A DNA stretch of 64,000 bases from assembly GCF_030815485.1 (NCBI RefSeq), contig NZ_JAUSWV010000002.1, positions 682,001 through 746,000 on the forward strand, written 5' to 3'. A program made the position numbers and the translations under genes. The notes under the pieces were generated by a model, which made no database searches, was not told where the DNA came from, and was given only the letters and a program-made list of their open reading frames with translations. Shown one piece after another: positions 8,253 to 16,343 of this stretch (position 1 is its first letter; each line of letters begins with the position of its first letter). Source of the DNA: Streptomyces rishiriensis. GTDB lineage: Bacteria > Actinomycetota > Actinomycetes > Streptomycetales > Streptomycetaceae.

Positions 8253-8847
8253 CGCCGGCGCGCCCGGCGCCGTCCACCGCCCCGACACCGCCCGCGATCT
8301 GGTCAAGATCCTGGTCGCGGGGCCGTTCGGGGTGGGCAAGACGACCCTCATCGACTCGGTCTCCGAGATCCGGCCGCTGCACACCGAGGAGCACCTCTCC
8401 GAGGCGTCCGCCGAGGTGGACGACCTGGCCGGGGTCCGCGACAAGTCGACGACGACCGTCGCCATCGACTTCGGCCGGATCAGCCTGCCCGGTGACGTCG
8501 TGCTGTACCTCTTCGGCACGCCCGGACAGGAGCGCTTCCGCGCACTGTGGGACGACATCGCCTACGGGGCGCTCGGCGCGCTCGTCCTCGTCGACAGCCG
8601 GCGCCTCGACGCGTCGTTCGACGTACTGGGCCTGGTCGAGGAGAGCGGGCTGCCGTACGCGGTGGCCTTCAACGCCTTTCCCGACGCGCCCCGCCACCAC
8701 GGTGCGGAGCGGCTGCGTCAGGCGCTGGACCTGGAGCCCGGGACGCCGATGGTGACCTGCGACGCGCGGGACCCCGGCTCGTCGATCGACGCGCTGCTCG
8801 CACTCGTGGACCATCTGATCGGACGTGCCCCCGAGGAGGCCCGGTGA
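8221..8847 (+). CDS. cvnD: Conservon component D: Ras-like small GTPase
   Basis: A 208-residue GTP-binding protein. The P-loop GPFGVGKT is at residues 34-41, the switch II-like region is LFGTPGQERFRALWDD (the DxxGQ Asp replaced by the GTPGQE form characteristic of CvnD), and AFNAFPDA occupies the NKxD position as NAF-D, a known deviation of the family. It is presumed to be the switch of the conservon, controlled by CvnB. Start ATG at 8221 lies inside cvnC; its stop overlaps the P450 start by four bases. Confidence 0.9.
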   Translation: MASAPSDTAPSAGAPGAVHRPDTARDLVKILVAGPFGVGKTTLIDSVSEIRPLHTEEHLSEASAEVDDLAGVRDKSTTTVAIDFGRISLPGDVVLYLFGTPGQERFRALWDDIAYGALGALVLVDSRRLDASFDVLGLVEESGLPYAVAFNAFPDAPRHHGAERLRQALDLEPGTPMVTCDARDPGSSIDALLALVDHLIGRAPEEAR

Positions 8848-10088
8848 CCACCCGTCCCGCGGACCGGCGCAACGTCGCGCGCCCCATGGCGGTGCGGCTG
8901 TGGGAGGACGGCTTCGCGGCCGACCCGCACCGCTACTACCAGGCGCTGCAGACCCAAGGCCCGGTCGGCTGGGCCGAGTTGGCGCCGGGTGTGCCGGCGT
9001 ACGTGATCACCGACCGGCGTGCCGCGCTGGACGTGCTGCACGACGAGGAGACGTTCTCGCACGATCCGCGCGCGTGGGAGTCGACCGTCCCCGACGACTC
9101 GCCGGTGCTCGGCATGATGCGGTGGCGTCCCAACGCCCTGTTCGCCGACGGGGCCGCGCACGTCCGCTACCGCACCACCCTCATCGACGTCTTCGACCTG
9201 GTGGAACCGCACGACCTGCGCGGGCGGGTGCACCGGGCGGTGCGGCTGCTGGTGGGCCGGATCGGGCCGCGGGGCGAGGCCGACCTGGTCGGCGACTTCG
9301 CCGAGCCGCTGATGGCACTGGTCTTCAACGACCTGTTCGGCCTGCCGGAGAGCCAGGGCGACCGGCTCCACTCGGGCGTGGGCAAGATGATGGAGGGCGG
9401 CGACCGGGCGACCGTGGGCGAGGCGGAGTACGCGCAGTACGTACTGGACCTCATCGCCGCCAAGACCGAACGGCGCGGCGACGACCTGCCGAGCCGGCTG
9501 CTGGACCACCCGGCCGGGCTGACCCGGGAGGAGGTCACCTGGCAGGTGTTCCTCACCCTCGGCGCCGGATACGGCCCGACCGCGAACCTGCTGTCCAACA
9601 CCCTGTCGAGGATCCTCGGCAACCCGCTCTACTACTCGACCCTCACCGACGGCGCCCGCCCCGTCATGGACGCGGTGGTCGAGGTGCTGCACCACGAGAC
9701 GCCGCTCGCGAACTACGGCATCTACTACGTCCGGCGTCCCGTCGCCTTCCACGGGGTGTGGCTGCGCGAGGCGGTGCCCGTCGTGGTGTCGTACGGGGCG
9801 CTCGGGATCCTGGCCGAGCGGGCGGACACCGAGGGCCGGCACCCGAACGACGCCTCGCACCTGTCGTGGGGGGCCGGAGCGCATGCCTGTCCGGTGAAGC
9901 AGCACACGCTGCTGCTCGTCACCGAGGCGATCGAACGACTCACCCAGTGGCTGCCCGACCTCGATCCGGTCGTGCCCCGCGATCGGCTGACCTGGCGGCC
10001 CGGCCCGTTCCACCGCTCGCTGACCGCGCTGCCCGTCCGCTTCAGCCCCCGCTCCCCCGCTGCCGAACCCTCAGGAGTCCGTTCGTGA
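8844..10088 (+). CDS. Conservon cytochrome P450, CYP157-like, lacking the EXXR arginine
   Basis: A 414-residue P450 fold protein starting at GTG 8844 behind GAGGAG. The heme-ligand region LSWGAGAHACPVKQ keeps the cysteine (Cys349), but proline follows it instead of the usual glycine-containing turn. The K-helix ExxR motif reads E280-V-L-H283, so the otherwise near-invariant arginine is histidine. The I-helix reads GAGYGPT (from residue 240), with neither the acid nor the threonine at the usual AG-x-E/D-T positions. CYP157 proteins of Streptomyces conservons are known for missing EXXR, so this fits that group. It may not activate oxygen in the usual way and could be structural or regulatory. 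It is translationally coupled to the GTPase gene before and the P450 gene after it. Confidence 0.85.
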   Translation: MTTRPADRRNVARPMAVRLWEDGFAADPHRYYQALQTQGPVGWAELAPGVPAYVITDRRAALDVLHDEETFSHDPRAWESTVPDDSPVLGMMRWRPNALFADGAAHVRYRTTLIDVFDLVEPHDLRGRVHRAVRLLVGRIGPRGEADLVGDFAEPLMALVFNDLFGLPESQGDRLHSGVGKMMEGGDRATVGEAEYAQYVLDLIAAKTERRGDDLPSRLLDHPAGLTREEVTWQVFLTLGAGYGPTANLLSNTLSRILGNPLYYSTLTDGARPVMDAVVEVLHHETPLANYGIYYVRRPVAFHGVWLREAVPVVVSYGALGILAERADTEGRHPNDASHLSWGAGAHACPVKQHTLLLVTEAIERLTQWLPDLDPVVPRDRLTWRPGPFHRSLTALPVRFSPRSPAAEPSGVRS

Positions 10089-11308
10089 CCGTGACCGACC
10101 GCATCGTCCTCGACCCGTTCGGCACCGATGTACACGCCGAGAGCGCCCGGTTGCGCGCCCTCGGCCCGATCGTGCCCGTGGAACTGCCCGGCGGCATCCC
10201 GGCCTGGGCGCCCACCGGATACGACACCCTGAAGGCGCTGATCCTGGACCCGCAGGTCAGCAAGGACCCCCGGCGGCACTGGCGGCAGTGGGCGCAACTC
10301 GGCGAACACCCCTCCTGGGGCTGGATCCTGGGCTGGGTCGGCGTGATCAACATGCTCTCCACGTACGGCACCGACCACGCGCGGCTGCGCAAACTGGTGG
10401 CGCCGAGCTTCACCCACCGGCGCACGGAGGCCCTGCGCACCCGGGTGGAGGCGATCACCGCGGAGCTGCTGGACACGCTCGAGAAGGGCGACGGCACGGT
10501 CGACCTCAAGGCGGCCTTCGCGCATCCGCTGCCGATGCGGATCGTCTGTGAACTGTTCGGGGTGCCGGACCATCTGCGGGAGGCCCAGGTCCGGCTGGTC
10601 GCGGCCATCATGGACACCACCGACCCGACGCCGGAGCACGCCGCGTACGTCCAGGAGCAGATCGGCACGGTGCTGGGCGGGCTGATCGCGTACAAGCGGG
10701 AGCACCCGGGCGACGACATGACGACCGAGCTGATCCGCGTGCGTGACGAGGAGGGCGACCGGCTCGGCGACGAGGAGCTGCTGTACACACTGCTGCTGGT
10801 CATCGGCGCGGGATTCGAGACGACCGTGAACCTCATCGGGAACGCGGCGGTGGCGCTGCTGCGCCGGCCAGAGCAGCTGGCGGCCGTCCGCGGGGGTGAG
10901 ATCGGCTGGGACGCCGTCGTCGACGAGACGCTGCGGCTGCACCCGCCGATCGCCACACTGCCGCTGCGGTTCGCCGTCGGCGACATCACGGTGGGGGGCG
11001 TGACGATCCCGGCCGGGGACGCCATCATCACGACGTACGCGGCGGCGAACGCCGATCCGGCGCGCTACGGCGCGGACGCGGACGTGTTCGACGCGGCGCG
11101 CGCGGCGGACGACCATCTGGCCTTCGGGATCGGTGTGCACCGGTGCATCGGGGCTCCACTGGCCCGGATGGAGGCGCTGACGGCGCTGCCCGCGCTGTTC
11201 GACCGGTTCCCCGGCCTGCGGTTGGACAGCGGGGCCGCGGAGCTGCGACAGGTGCCCTCGTTCATCGCGAGCGGCTGGCAGGAGATCCCGGTCCGGCTGC
11301 TGGGCTGA
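10085..11308 (+). CDS. Conservon cytochrome P450, CYP154-like
   Basis: A 407-residue P450 with all canonical motifs: I-helix GAGFETT, K-helix ETLR, and heme loop FGIGVHRCIG with the axial cysteine. It starts at GTG 10085, overlapping the previous stop (GTGA). CYP157/CYP154 pairs at the end of conservons are known from Streptomyces coelicolor, and this order matches. CYP154 enzymes hydroxylate steroids, flavonoids and other small molecules in vitro; the natural substrate here cannot be told. It ends the operon and is followed by a terminator at 11313-11351. Confidence 0.9.
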   Translation: MTVTDRIVLDPFGTDVHAESARLRALGPIVPVELPGGIPAWAPTGYDTLKALILDPQVSKDPRRHWRQWAQLGEHPSWGWILGWVGVINMLSTYGTDHARLRKLVAPSFTHRRTEALRTRVEAITAELLDTLEKGDGTVDLKAAFAHPLPMRIVCELFGVPDHLREAQVRLVAAIMDTTDPTPEHAAYVQEQIGTVLGGLIAYKREHPGDDMTTELIRVRDEEGDRLGDEELLYTLLLVIGAGFETTVNLIGNAAVALLRRPEQLAAVRGGEIGWDAVVDETLRLHPPIATLPLRFAVGDITVGGVTIPAGDAIITTYAAANADPARYGADADVFDAARAADDHLAFGIGVHRCIGAPLARMEALTALPALFDRFPGLRLDSGAAELRQVPSFIASGWQEIPVRLLG

Positions 11309-11312
11309 GGCA

Positions 11313-11351
11313 CGGGGGTGCGACCGGTCCCCCGTTCCGGTCGTACCCCCG
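11313..11351. terminator. Intrinsic terminator after the conservon
   Basis: Left arm 11313-11327 (CGGGGGTGCGACCGG) pairs with right arm 11337-11351 (CCGGTCGTACCCCCG): 15 bp with one G-U pair and a 9-nt loop. It lies 4 bp after the P450 stop. There is no T-run, as is usual in streptomycetes. It may also end transcription arriving from the convergent PucR gene. Confidence 0.75.
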
Positions 11352-11423
11352 CCGCTCCTCGAACGTACGTGCCGGGCGAGCGGCTGGGAATCGTGTCGAT
11401 GCCCGCTCCGGCCGCCGGAGGAC

Positions 11424-12983
11424 TCACCTGTGCACAGGTGGGTCCGGATGGCCCGATTCCGTCCGCTGGGGGGATTCGTGCAGGTCGGGCTGGTCCAGGT
11501 CGCCCGCCGCCACATGGGCCAGGACGACCTCGTACAGGTCGCTGCCGGCCGCGAGGAGCTGGCGTTCGAGGACCGGTTCGGCGCTGCGGACGTGTTCGCG
11601 GACGGTCTGCGCGTGCACCCCGAGCAGCTGGGCGGCGCGTTCGGCGTTGCCGCCGGCGGCGATCCAGGCGCGCAGCGTGCCGCGCAGGTCCCGGCCGTCG
11701 GAGTCGAGGCGGGCCAGCAGTTCCCGTGCCCAGACGCGCAGGGCGGGGCCGCCGAGCAGCTCGCCGAGCCGGACGGGGGCTTCCGCGCTCCCCGGCAGGT
11801 GCCCGGCAGTGGCGACCTGGGTGTGCAGCGCGAGGTGGACCGCGGCCCGCACGGTGAGGTCGGAGAAGTCGGCGCGCAGCAGGTTCTCGACGCGCTCCAT
11901 GCGAGCGCGGACGGTGTTGCGGCTGACGCCGAGCACCTTCGCCGCGTTGACGGCGGTGAACTCCAGGCCGAGCCGGGTGGTGGCGAGGAGTTCGGCGCGG
12001 GTGTGGTGCGGGAGGCTGTCGAGGGGCCGCAGCAGCCGGGTCGTCCAGGTGCGCAGAACCTCGGGGTCCATCAGGCGTTCGGGGTGGGTGCGTTCGGCGT
12101 AGACGGCCGTCCTGTCGGGGCGGAAGCGGGCGACGGCGAGGGCGCTGACGGCCTGTCCGTAGGCGGTGGCGGTGCGGGCGAGGCTCTGCAGGGCGCTGCC
12201 GCCGAGGACGGCGCCGGCGTACCGGTGGCACAGGGCACGCAGGGCACGGCCCGCGGTGTCGTTCGGGACGACGACGATGACATGGCCGTCCATGGCGGGA
12301 CAGCGCACGACGAGCGCCTGGTCGTCCGTCGCCGCCACGCAGGCCGCCGCGAGACGGTCGCGGTCCTCAGGGCCGGTCTCGACCACGTAGACGCATGCGG
12401 TGTCGGTGTCGAGCAGACCGGGCCACAGGCCCGCGGCGACGCGGCGGGCGGCGACGGTGTCCTCGACCATCAGCAACTGGAGGATGGCCAGGCGCAGGTC
12501 GGCGGTGGCGCGGGCCAGCCGGTGTCCGGTCGCGGCGGTCTCCCGCGCGCGCAGCAGGAGTTCGAGAACGCCCACGGTGTGCGTGACGATGGCGGAGGCG
12601 CGCCGGTCGAAGGGGCTCGTCCGGGTCACGGCGAGCACGCCCGACGAGGCAGGGCGCGGGAGTTCGACCCTGATCAGGCGCACGAACCTGCCCTCGCCCT
12701 CCCAGGCGGCGGAGGCGAGCCGGCCACTGGTGACCGCGGCGACCAGGGTCTCGTCCAGCGGAGTGAGCGGTCCGTCGAGCGGGGCGCCCGTGTCGTCGCG
12801 CAGGGAGACGGTCGCGTCGAGCGTGTCCGCCAGCCAGTCGAGGACTCTGCGGAGGTCGCCGCCGGTGGGGCGCAGATGTCCGAGGAGTTCCTGCGCCCAC
12901 AGCGAGTCGGCGCCGTCCGCTTCGTCGGTGAGGGGCTTCCCGTCGTCCCGGCCGGCCATGTCGGCGCTCTCCTCGTCCCTCAC
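11424..12983 (-). CDS. PucR/CdaR-family regulator with two C-terminal helix-turn-helix units
   Basis: A 519-residue regulator. Residues 1-160 form a GAF-like N-terminal region, the middle (about 200-330) resembles the GGDEF-like domain of PucR/CdaR proteins, and two PucR-type helix-turn-helix units follow: one around AAKVLGVSRNTVRARMERVE and a second around AAQLLGVHAQTVREHVRSAE about 100 residues later. Family members sense small metabolites and control catabolic or secondary-metabolic genes. It is convergent with the conservon and divergent from nothing: the MFS gene lies upstream on the same strand, separated by a terminator. Its target is unknown; self-regulation is plausible. Confidence 0.85.
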   Translation of the reverse strand: MRDEESADMAGRDDGKPLTDEADGADSLWAQELLGHLRPTGGDLRRVLDWLADTLDATVSLRDDTGAPLDGPLTPLDETLVAAVTSGRLASAAWEGEGRFVRLIRVELPRPASSGVLAVTRTSPFDRRASAIVTHTVGVLELLLRARETAATGHRLARATADLRLAILQLLMVEDTVAARRVAAGLWPGLLDTDTACVYVVETGPEDRDRLAAACVAATDDQALVVRCPAMDGHVIVVVPNDTAGRALRALCHRYAGAVLGGSALQSLARTATAYGQAVSALAVARFRPDRTAVYAERTHPERLMDPEVLRTWTTRLLRPLDSLPHHTRAELLATTRLGLEFTAVNAAKVLGVSRNTVRARMERVENLLRADFSDLTVRAAVHLALHTQVATAGHLPGSAEAPVRLGELLGGPALRVWARELLARLDSDGRDLRGTLRAWIAAGGNAERAAQLLGVHAQTVREHVRSAEPVLERQLLAAGSDLYEVVLAHVAAGDLDQPDLHESPQRTESGHPDPPVHR

Positions 12984-13044
12984 GGCCCCGGAGGGCCGAA
13001 CCAGTCATATCGGTCGGGGACGTTACCTCACACCGGCCGGAACG

Positions 13045-13076
13045 TCCGCCCGCGGAACACGGGTGCCGCGGGCGGA
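13045..13076. terminator. Intrinsic terminator of the MFS gene
   Basis: An 11-bp perfect stem (TCCGCCCGCGG at 13045-13055 with CCGCGGGCGGA at 13066-13076) and a 10-nt loop, 10 bp past the leftward MFS stop. It separates the MFS gene from the PucR gene that follows on the same strand. Confidence 0.75.
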
Positions 13077-13086
13077 GCAGCGGAGG

Positions 13087-14673
13087 TCAACCCGAGGCGG
13101 CGGACTTCCTGATGCCGACGGCGGCCAGCACGGCTCCCGCGACGCACAGCAGGCCGGTGACCAGGGAGGCGGCGTGCAGGCCGTTCATGAAGGCCTGGCC
13201 GCTGCCCTCGACGACCGCCGCCCTGAGCTGCGTGGGCATGGTGTCCGAGACGGGTGCCACGCCCATCGCGACGGCGTCCGTGGCCTCCTTCAGGCTGTCG
13301 GCCGCGGCGGCGGGCACACCGGCTGCGGTGAGTTCGCCGCCGAGGGTGGAGCCGACCCTGGCGCTGATCACGGAGACCAGGACGGAGGTGCCGAGGGCGC
13401 CGCCGATCTGGAGGGTGGTGGCCTGGAGTCCGCCGGCCACACCGCCGTCCTGCACGGGGGCGTTGCCGACGATGGCGTCGGAGGAGGCCGCCATCACCAT
13501 GCCGACTCCGAGGCCGAGCGCGACGAACGGCGGCCACATCGTGGCGTAGGAGGAGTCCGTGGACCAGGTGAGCAGGCCGAAGCAGGCGGCGGCCTGGAGG
13601 GCCATGCCGAGCGGCATGCAGAACCGGGCGCCGAAGCGGCCGGTGAGCGCGGCGCCGAGAGGGGAGGCGACCAGCGAGGCGAGGCTCAGCGGGAGGGTGC
13701 GGACACCCGCCTCGACGGGTGTGCAGCCGCGGACGTTCTGGAGGTACAGCATGACGAAGAAGACCGCGCCGAGCAGCACGAAGAAGTTGAGCGCGGTGAC
13801 GACCGTGCCGACCGTGAGCGCGGAACTGCGGAAGAGACGCATCGGCAGCAACGGGTGCGCGACACGGGTCTCGTACCAGCCGAAGAGGACGAGCAGGACG
13901 ATGCCGGCCAGGATCGCGCCCCAGGTCCCGGCGGATGTCCAGCCCCAGGTCTCGCCCTTGACGACACCGAAGACGACGCTGAGCAGACCGAGGGCGAGGA
14001 GGACCACGCCGGGGACGTCGAAGCGCTGGTGTCCGGCGGGGTTCTTGGACTGCGGAAGGACGACGGCGCTGAACGCCAACGCGAGGACGCCGATGGGCAG
14101 GTTGATGTAGAACACCGACTCCCAGCTGACGTGCTCCACCAGCAGGCCGCCGACGATCGGACCGAGGGCCGTGGACACGGCGGACACCATGGCCCAGATG
14201 CCCACGGCCATGCCGAACTTCTTCGGCGGGAACACCGCGCGCAGCAGGCCCAGGGTGTTCGGCATCAGCAGGCCGCCGAACAGTCCCTGGACGGCGCGGA
14301 ACAGGATGACGCCCCCGATGGAGCCGGACAGGCCGATGGCGACCGAGGAGATCGCGAAGCCTGCCACGCCGACCAGGTAGAAGGTGCGTCGGCCGAAACG
14401 GTCGCCGAGCTTGCCGCCCAGGATGAGGCTGGCGGCGAGGGCGAGCAGGTAGGAGTTGGTCACCCACTGGAGCTGGGCGGTGGAGGCGTTCAGGTCACGG
14501 CCGATCGCGGGGTTCGCGATGGCGACGACGGACCCGTCGAGCTGCACCATGAACAGCCCGAAGGCGACCGCGCAGAGCGTGAGCCAGGGGTTGGAGCGCA
14601 GCCGGCCGGAGGCCGGGGCCGACGCGGCGGTGCGCGCGGGCACGCCGGAGTGATCCACGGAGGTGGACGGCAT
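13087..14673 (-). CDS. DHA2-type MFS multidrug exporter (14 TM)
   Basis: A 528-residue transporter of the EmrB/QacA drug:proton antiporter family. The ATG at 14673 (MPSTSVDHSGVP) is preferred over longer starts because the upstream part is Arg/Pro-rich non-coding sequence. Family motifs are visible: LDGSVVAIANPAIGRDL in TM1 (the LD-x-T/S-V-V-N-V-A-L-P equivalent), GKLGDRFGRR between TM2 and 3, and GPIVGGLLV (motif C, antiporter type) in TM5. Fourteen hydrophobic segments fit the length. It should expel drugs or own antibiotics. The MarR gene upstream, on the same strand and about 290 bp away, is the probable regulator. Tandem repeats and GC-rich sequence lie in between. Confidence 0.88.
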   Translation of the reverse strand: MPSTSVDHSGVPARTAASAPASGRLRSNPWLTLCAVAFGLFMVQLDGSVVAIANPAIGRDLNASTAQLQWVTNSYLLALAASLILGGKLGDRFGRRTFYLVGVAGFAISSVAIGLSGSIGGVILFRAVQGLFGGLLMPNTLGLLRAVFPPKKFGMAVGIWAMVSAVSTALGPIVGGLLVEHVSWESVFYINLPIGVLALAFSAVVLPQSKNPAGHQRFDVPGVVLLALGLLSVVFGVVKGETWGWTSAGTWGAILAGIVLLVLFGWYETRVAHPLLPMRLFRSSALTVGTVVTALNFFVLLGAVFFVMLYLQNVRGCTPVEAGVRTLPLSLASLVASPLGAALTGRFGARFCMPLGMALQAAACFGLLTWSTDSSYATMWPPFVALGLGVGMVMAASSDAIVGNAPVQDGGVAGGLQATTLQIGGALGTSVLVSVISARVGSTLGGELTAAGVPAAAADSLKEATDAVAMGVAPVSDTMPTQLRAAVVEGSGQAFMNGLHAASLVTGLLCVAGAVLAAVGIRKSAASG

Positions 14674-14851
14674 GGAGGAGCCTTGTCTGTGTACGGGGTC
14701 TTCGACGAGTAGCGGGAGGAGACGGACGGGCGGAGGGCACGGCGTCGCCCCGGGGCGCACACGAGGCTCCCCGGACGGAGAACCGCCGGGGATGCGGGGC
14801 CCGGGAGCGAGGAGCCGGGGGACCAGGGGTGGGCAACCGGGGCCGGTCGGT

Positions 14852-14995
14852 GGACCGCGGTGTGCAGATGACGCGTCAGTGAGCCGCCGTGTGAGGTGAC
14901 GCGTCAGTGAGCCGCCGTATGCAGGTCACGCGTCAGTTGACCGCGGTGTGCAGGTCACGCGTCAGTTGACCGCGGTGTGCAGGTGACGCGTCAGT
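14852..14995. repeat. About five tandem copies of the marR 3' end (28-30 bp unit)
   Basis: Units start at about 14852, 14881, 14909, 14939 and 14968, each built on GACCGCGGTGTGCAGGTGAC or the variant with GAGCCGCCGT, ending GCGTCAGT. The last unit (14968-14995) is inside the marR coding region and encodes LTRHLHTAV on the minus strand; the stop codon is in the neighbouring unit at 14962-14964. The other copies lie downstream of the stop. Unit lengths differ (28, 29, 30), so reading frames are not kept, which indicates slipped-strand duplication of the gene end. Confidence 0.85.
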
Positions 14996-15435
14996 GAGCC
15001 GAGCGCGTCCAGGGCGGCGCCGAGCGCGCCCATCTCACCCTCGGTGAGGGACCGCAGAGCCTCGGCCAGGAAGGCCGTCTCCAGGTCACCGACCTCGGTG
15101 AGGCGCCGGCGGGACGTGGCCGTCAGGTGGAGGTGGGCGACCCGCTTGTCGGCGCTGTCCCGTCGGCGCTCCAGCAGGCCGAGCACGGTGAGCTGGGAGA
15201 CCAGGGCGCTGACGTTGTTGGGCTTCATCAGCAGGGCCTCGGCGGCCTCGCGCACGGTGGCGCCCTCCTGTCGCGCGACGAACTTCAGCAGCAGGAGCTG
15301 CCCCTCGGGGGGCTTGGGGTGCGGGTAGGTGGACGCGACCCGGCGGTCCAGGGCCCGGTGCAGCGCGGGGAGGCGGGCCGCGAGTTCGGCGGCCACGCGG
15401 TCGATGTCCCCGGAGGGCGCGCTGATGTCGGACAT
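14962..15435 (-). CDS. MarR-family regulator of the efflux pump
   Basis: A 157-residue winged-helix repressor. The DNA-binding part is TVREAAEALLMKPNNVSALVSQLTVLGLLERRRDSADKRVAHLHLT (about residues 55-100), with the wing DSADKR typical of MarR. It lies directly upstream of the MFS exporter on the same strand. A perfect palindrome overlaps its own promoter (15443-15472), so autoregulation is expected, and release by a small-molecule ligand would switch on repressor and pump. The 3' end is the source of the tandem repeat at 14852-14995. Confidence 0.88.
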   Translation of the reverse strand: MSDISAPSGDIDRVAAELAARLPALHRALDRRVASTYPHPKPPEGQLLLLKFVARQEGATVREAAEALLMKPNNVSALVSQLTVLGLLERRRDSADKRVAHLHLTATSRRRLTEVGDLETAFLAEALRSLTEGEMGALGAALDALGSLTRHLHTAVN

Positions 15436-15442
15436 GACAGAG

Positions 15443-15472
15443 AGGATAGGTATCCCTTCATACCTATGTCAA
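15443..15472 (-). promoter_or_regulatory. marR promoter with embedded palindromic operator
   Basis: On the minus strand TTGACA (15472-15467) and TATCCT (15448-15443) are 18 bp apart, close to a consensus housekeeping promoter. Between them lies ATAGGTAT-6-ATACCTAT (15446-15467), an inverted repeat with perfect 8-bp arms. The -10 ends only 7 bases before the ATG at 15435, so the transcript is leaderless or nearly so. The operator covers the whole spacer and would block RNA polymerase. Confidence 0.75.
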
Positions 15473-15500
15473 AAGAGGTACCCGTAGGCACCGTGTCCCG

Positions 15501-15540
15501 TCCGGTGCCGTCCGGTGCCGTCCGGTGCCGTCCGGTGCCG
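15501..15540. repeat. Four exact copies of a decamer (TCCGGTGCCG)
   Basis: A 40-bp run of four perfect 10-bp units between the divergent marR and tetR genes. The period is close to one helical turn, so the same face repeats. It could be replication slippage or a phased protein site. A partial fifth unit precedes it. Confidence 0.8.
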
Positions 15541-15683
15541 CCGCCCTCGTGCCGCCGCCTGCGTGCCACCGTTTCCCGGGCCCTGGCCGAAAAGGTTCGG
15601 TGCCGTACGATGTGAGCGTTCACCGGGGGCGCGACCTCGCAGGTCGGCGGCCCCTTTCGCAGTCGACCGGGAGGCGGTCCGAC

Positions 15684-16334
15684 GTGGCCGGTCTGCGCGC
15701 CGCCCAGAAGGAGATGACCCGACGGCTGCTGCTGTCGACGGCACTGGAGCTGTTCGAAGCACGGGGCTACGCGGGCACGACGGTCGACGACATCGCGAAG
15801 GCCGCGGGCACCACCCGCGTGACGTTCTACGCCTATTTCCCCTCACGGGCCGCGCTGATGAGAGCCCTCGTCGCGGAGCTCGACGAGCTGCTGGAGCGCG
15901 GGAGCCCGGCGGAGCCGGGGCCGGCCTCGCCGGCCCTCGTCGCCGTGGTACGGGCAGGCCGGCGGACCGGGTTCGAGGCGTGGCTGCGCGACACCTCCCG
16001 CCGCTGGCCGCGGATCCGCCCCTACGTGCTGGCCGCGCACGAGGCCGCGGTGGTCGAGCCGGAGCTGCGCGAGCTGGTCGACCGGTGGTTCGACGAGGTC
16101 GTCTCCGCGGTCGAGGCGGGGCTCGCGCAGGCCGGCCGGTTCGACCCGGACTCCCGGCGGCTGCGCGGCTTCCTGGCACTGACCCAGCTCGACCAGCTCG
16201 CCCGGCGCTGGATGCGCCACGGCTGGGAGACCGACCCCGCGACGGCACTGGGGCTGCTCGCCGACAGCTGGGAGTTCCTGCTGGGCGAGCCGCGCGACGG
16301 TCCTGCGGGGCGGCCGCCCCCCGGCACGGCTTAA
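15684..16334 (+). CDS. TetR-family transcriptional regulator
   Basis: A 216-residue repressor. GTG 15684 is chosen because GGGAGG lies at 15669-15674 and the helix-turn-helix domain then starts normally (MAGLRAAQKEMTRRLLLSTA). The DNA-binding helices are TTVDDIAKAAGTTRVTFYAYFPSRAALM (about residues 35-62). The C-terminal ligand domain is helical, with many Arg/Ala residues. No target is evident: the next gene, a YciO protein, follows 9 bp later and may simply be co-transcribed. It is divergent from the marR gene. Confidence 0.85.
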   Translation: MAGLRAAQKEMTRRLLLSTALELFEARGYAGTTVDDIAKAAGTTRVTFYAYFPSRAALMRALVAELDELLERGSPAEPGPASPALVAVVRAGRRTGFEAWLRDTSRRWPRIRPYVLAAHEAAVVEPELRELVDRWFDEVVSAVEAGLAQAGRFDPDSRRLRGFLALTQLDQLARRWMRHGWETDPATALGLLADSWEFLLGEPRDGPAGRPPPGTA

Positions 16335-16343
16335 GCTCGGCCA

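Noticed and set aside
14852..14995. CRISPR array
   Set aside because: Units are directly adjacent without spacers and derive from the marR gene end.
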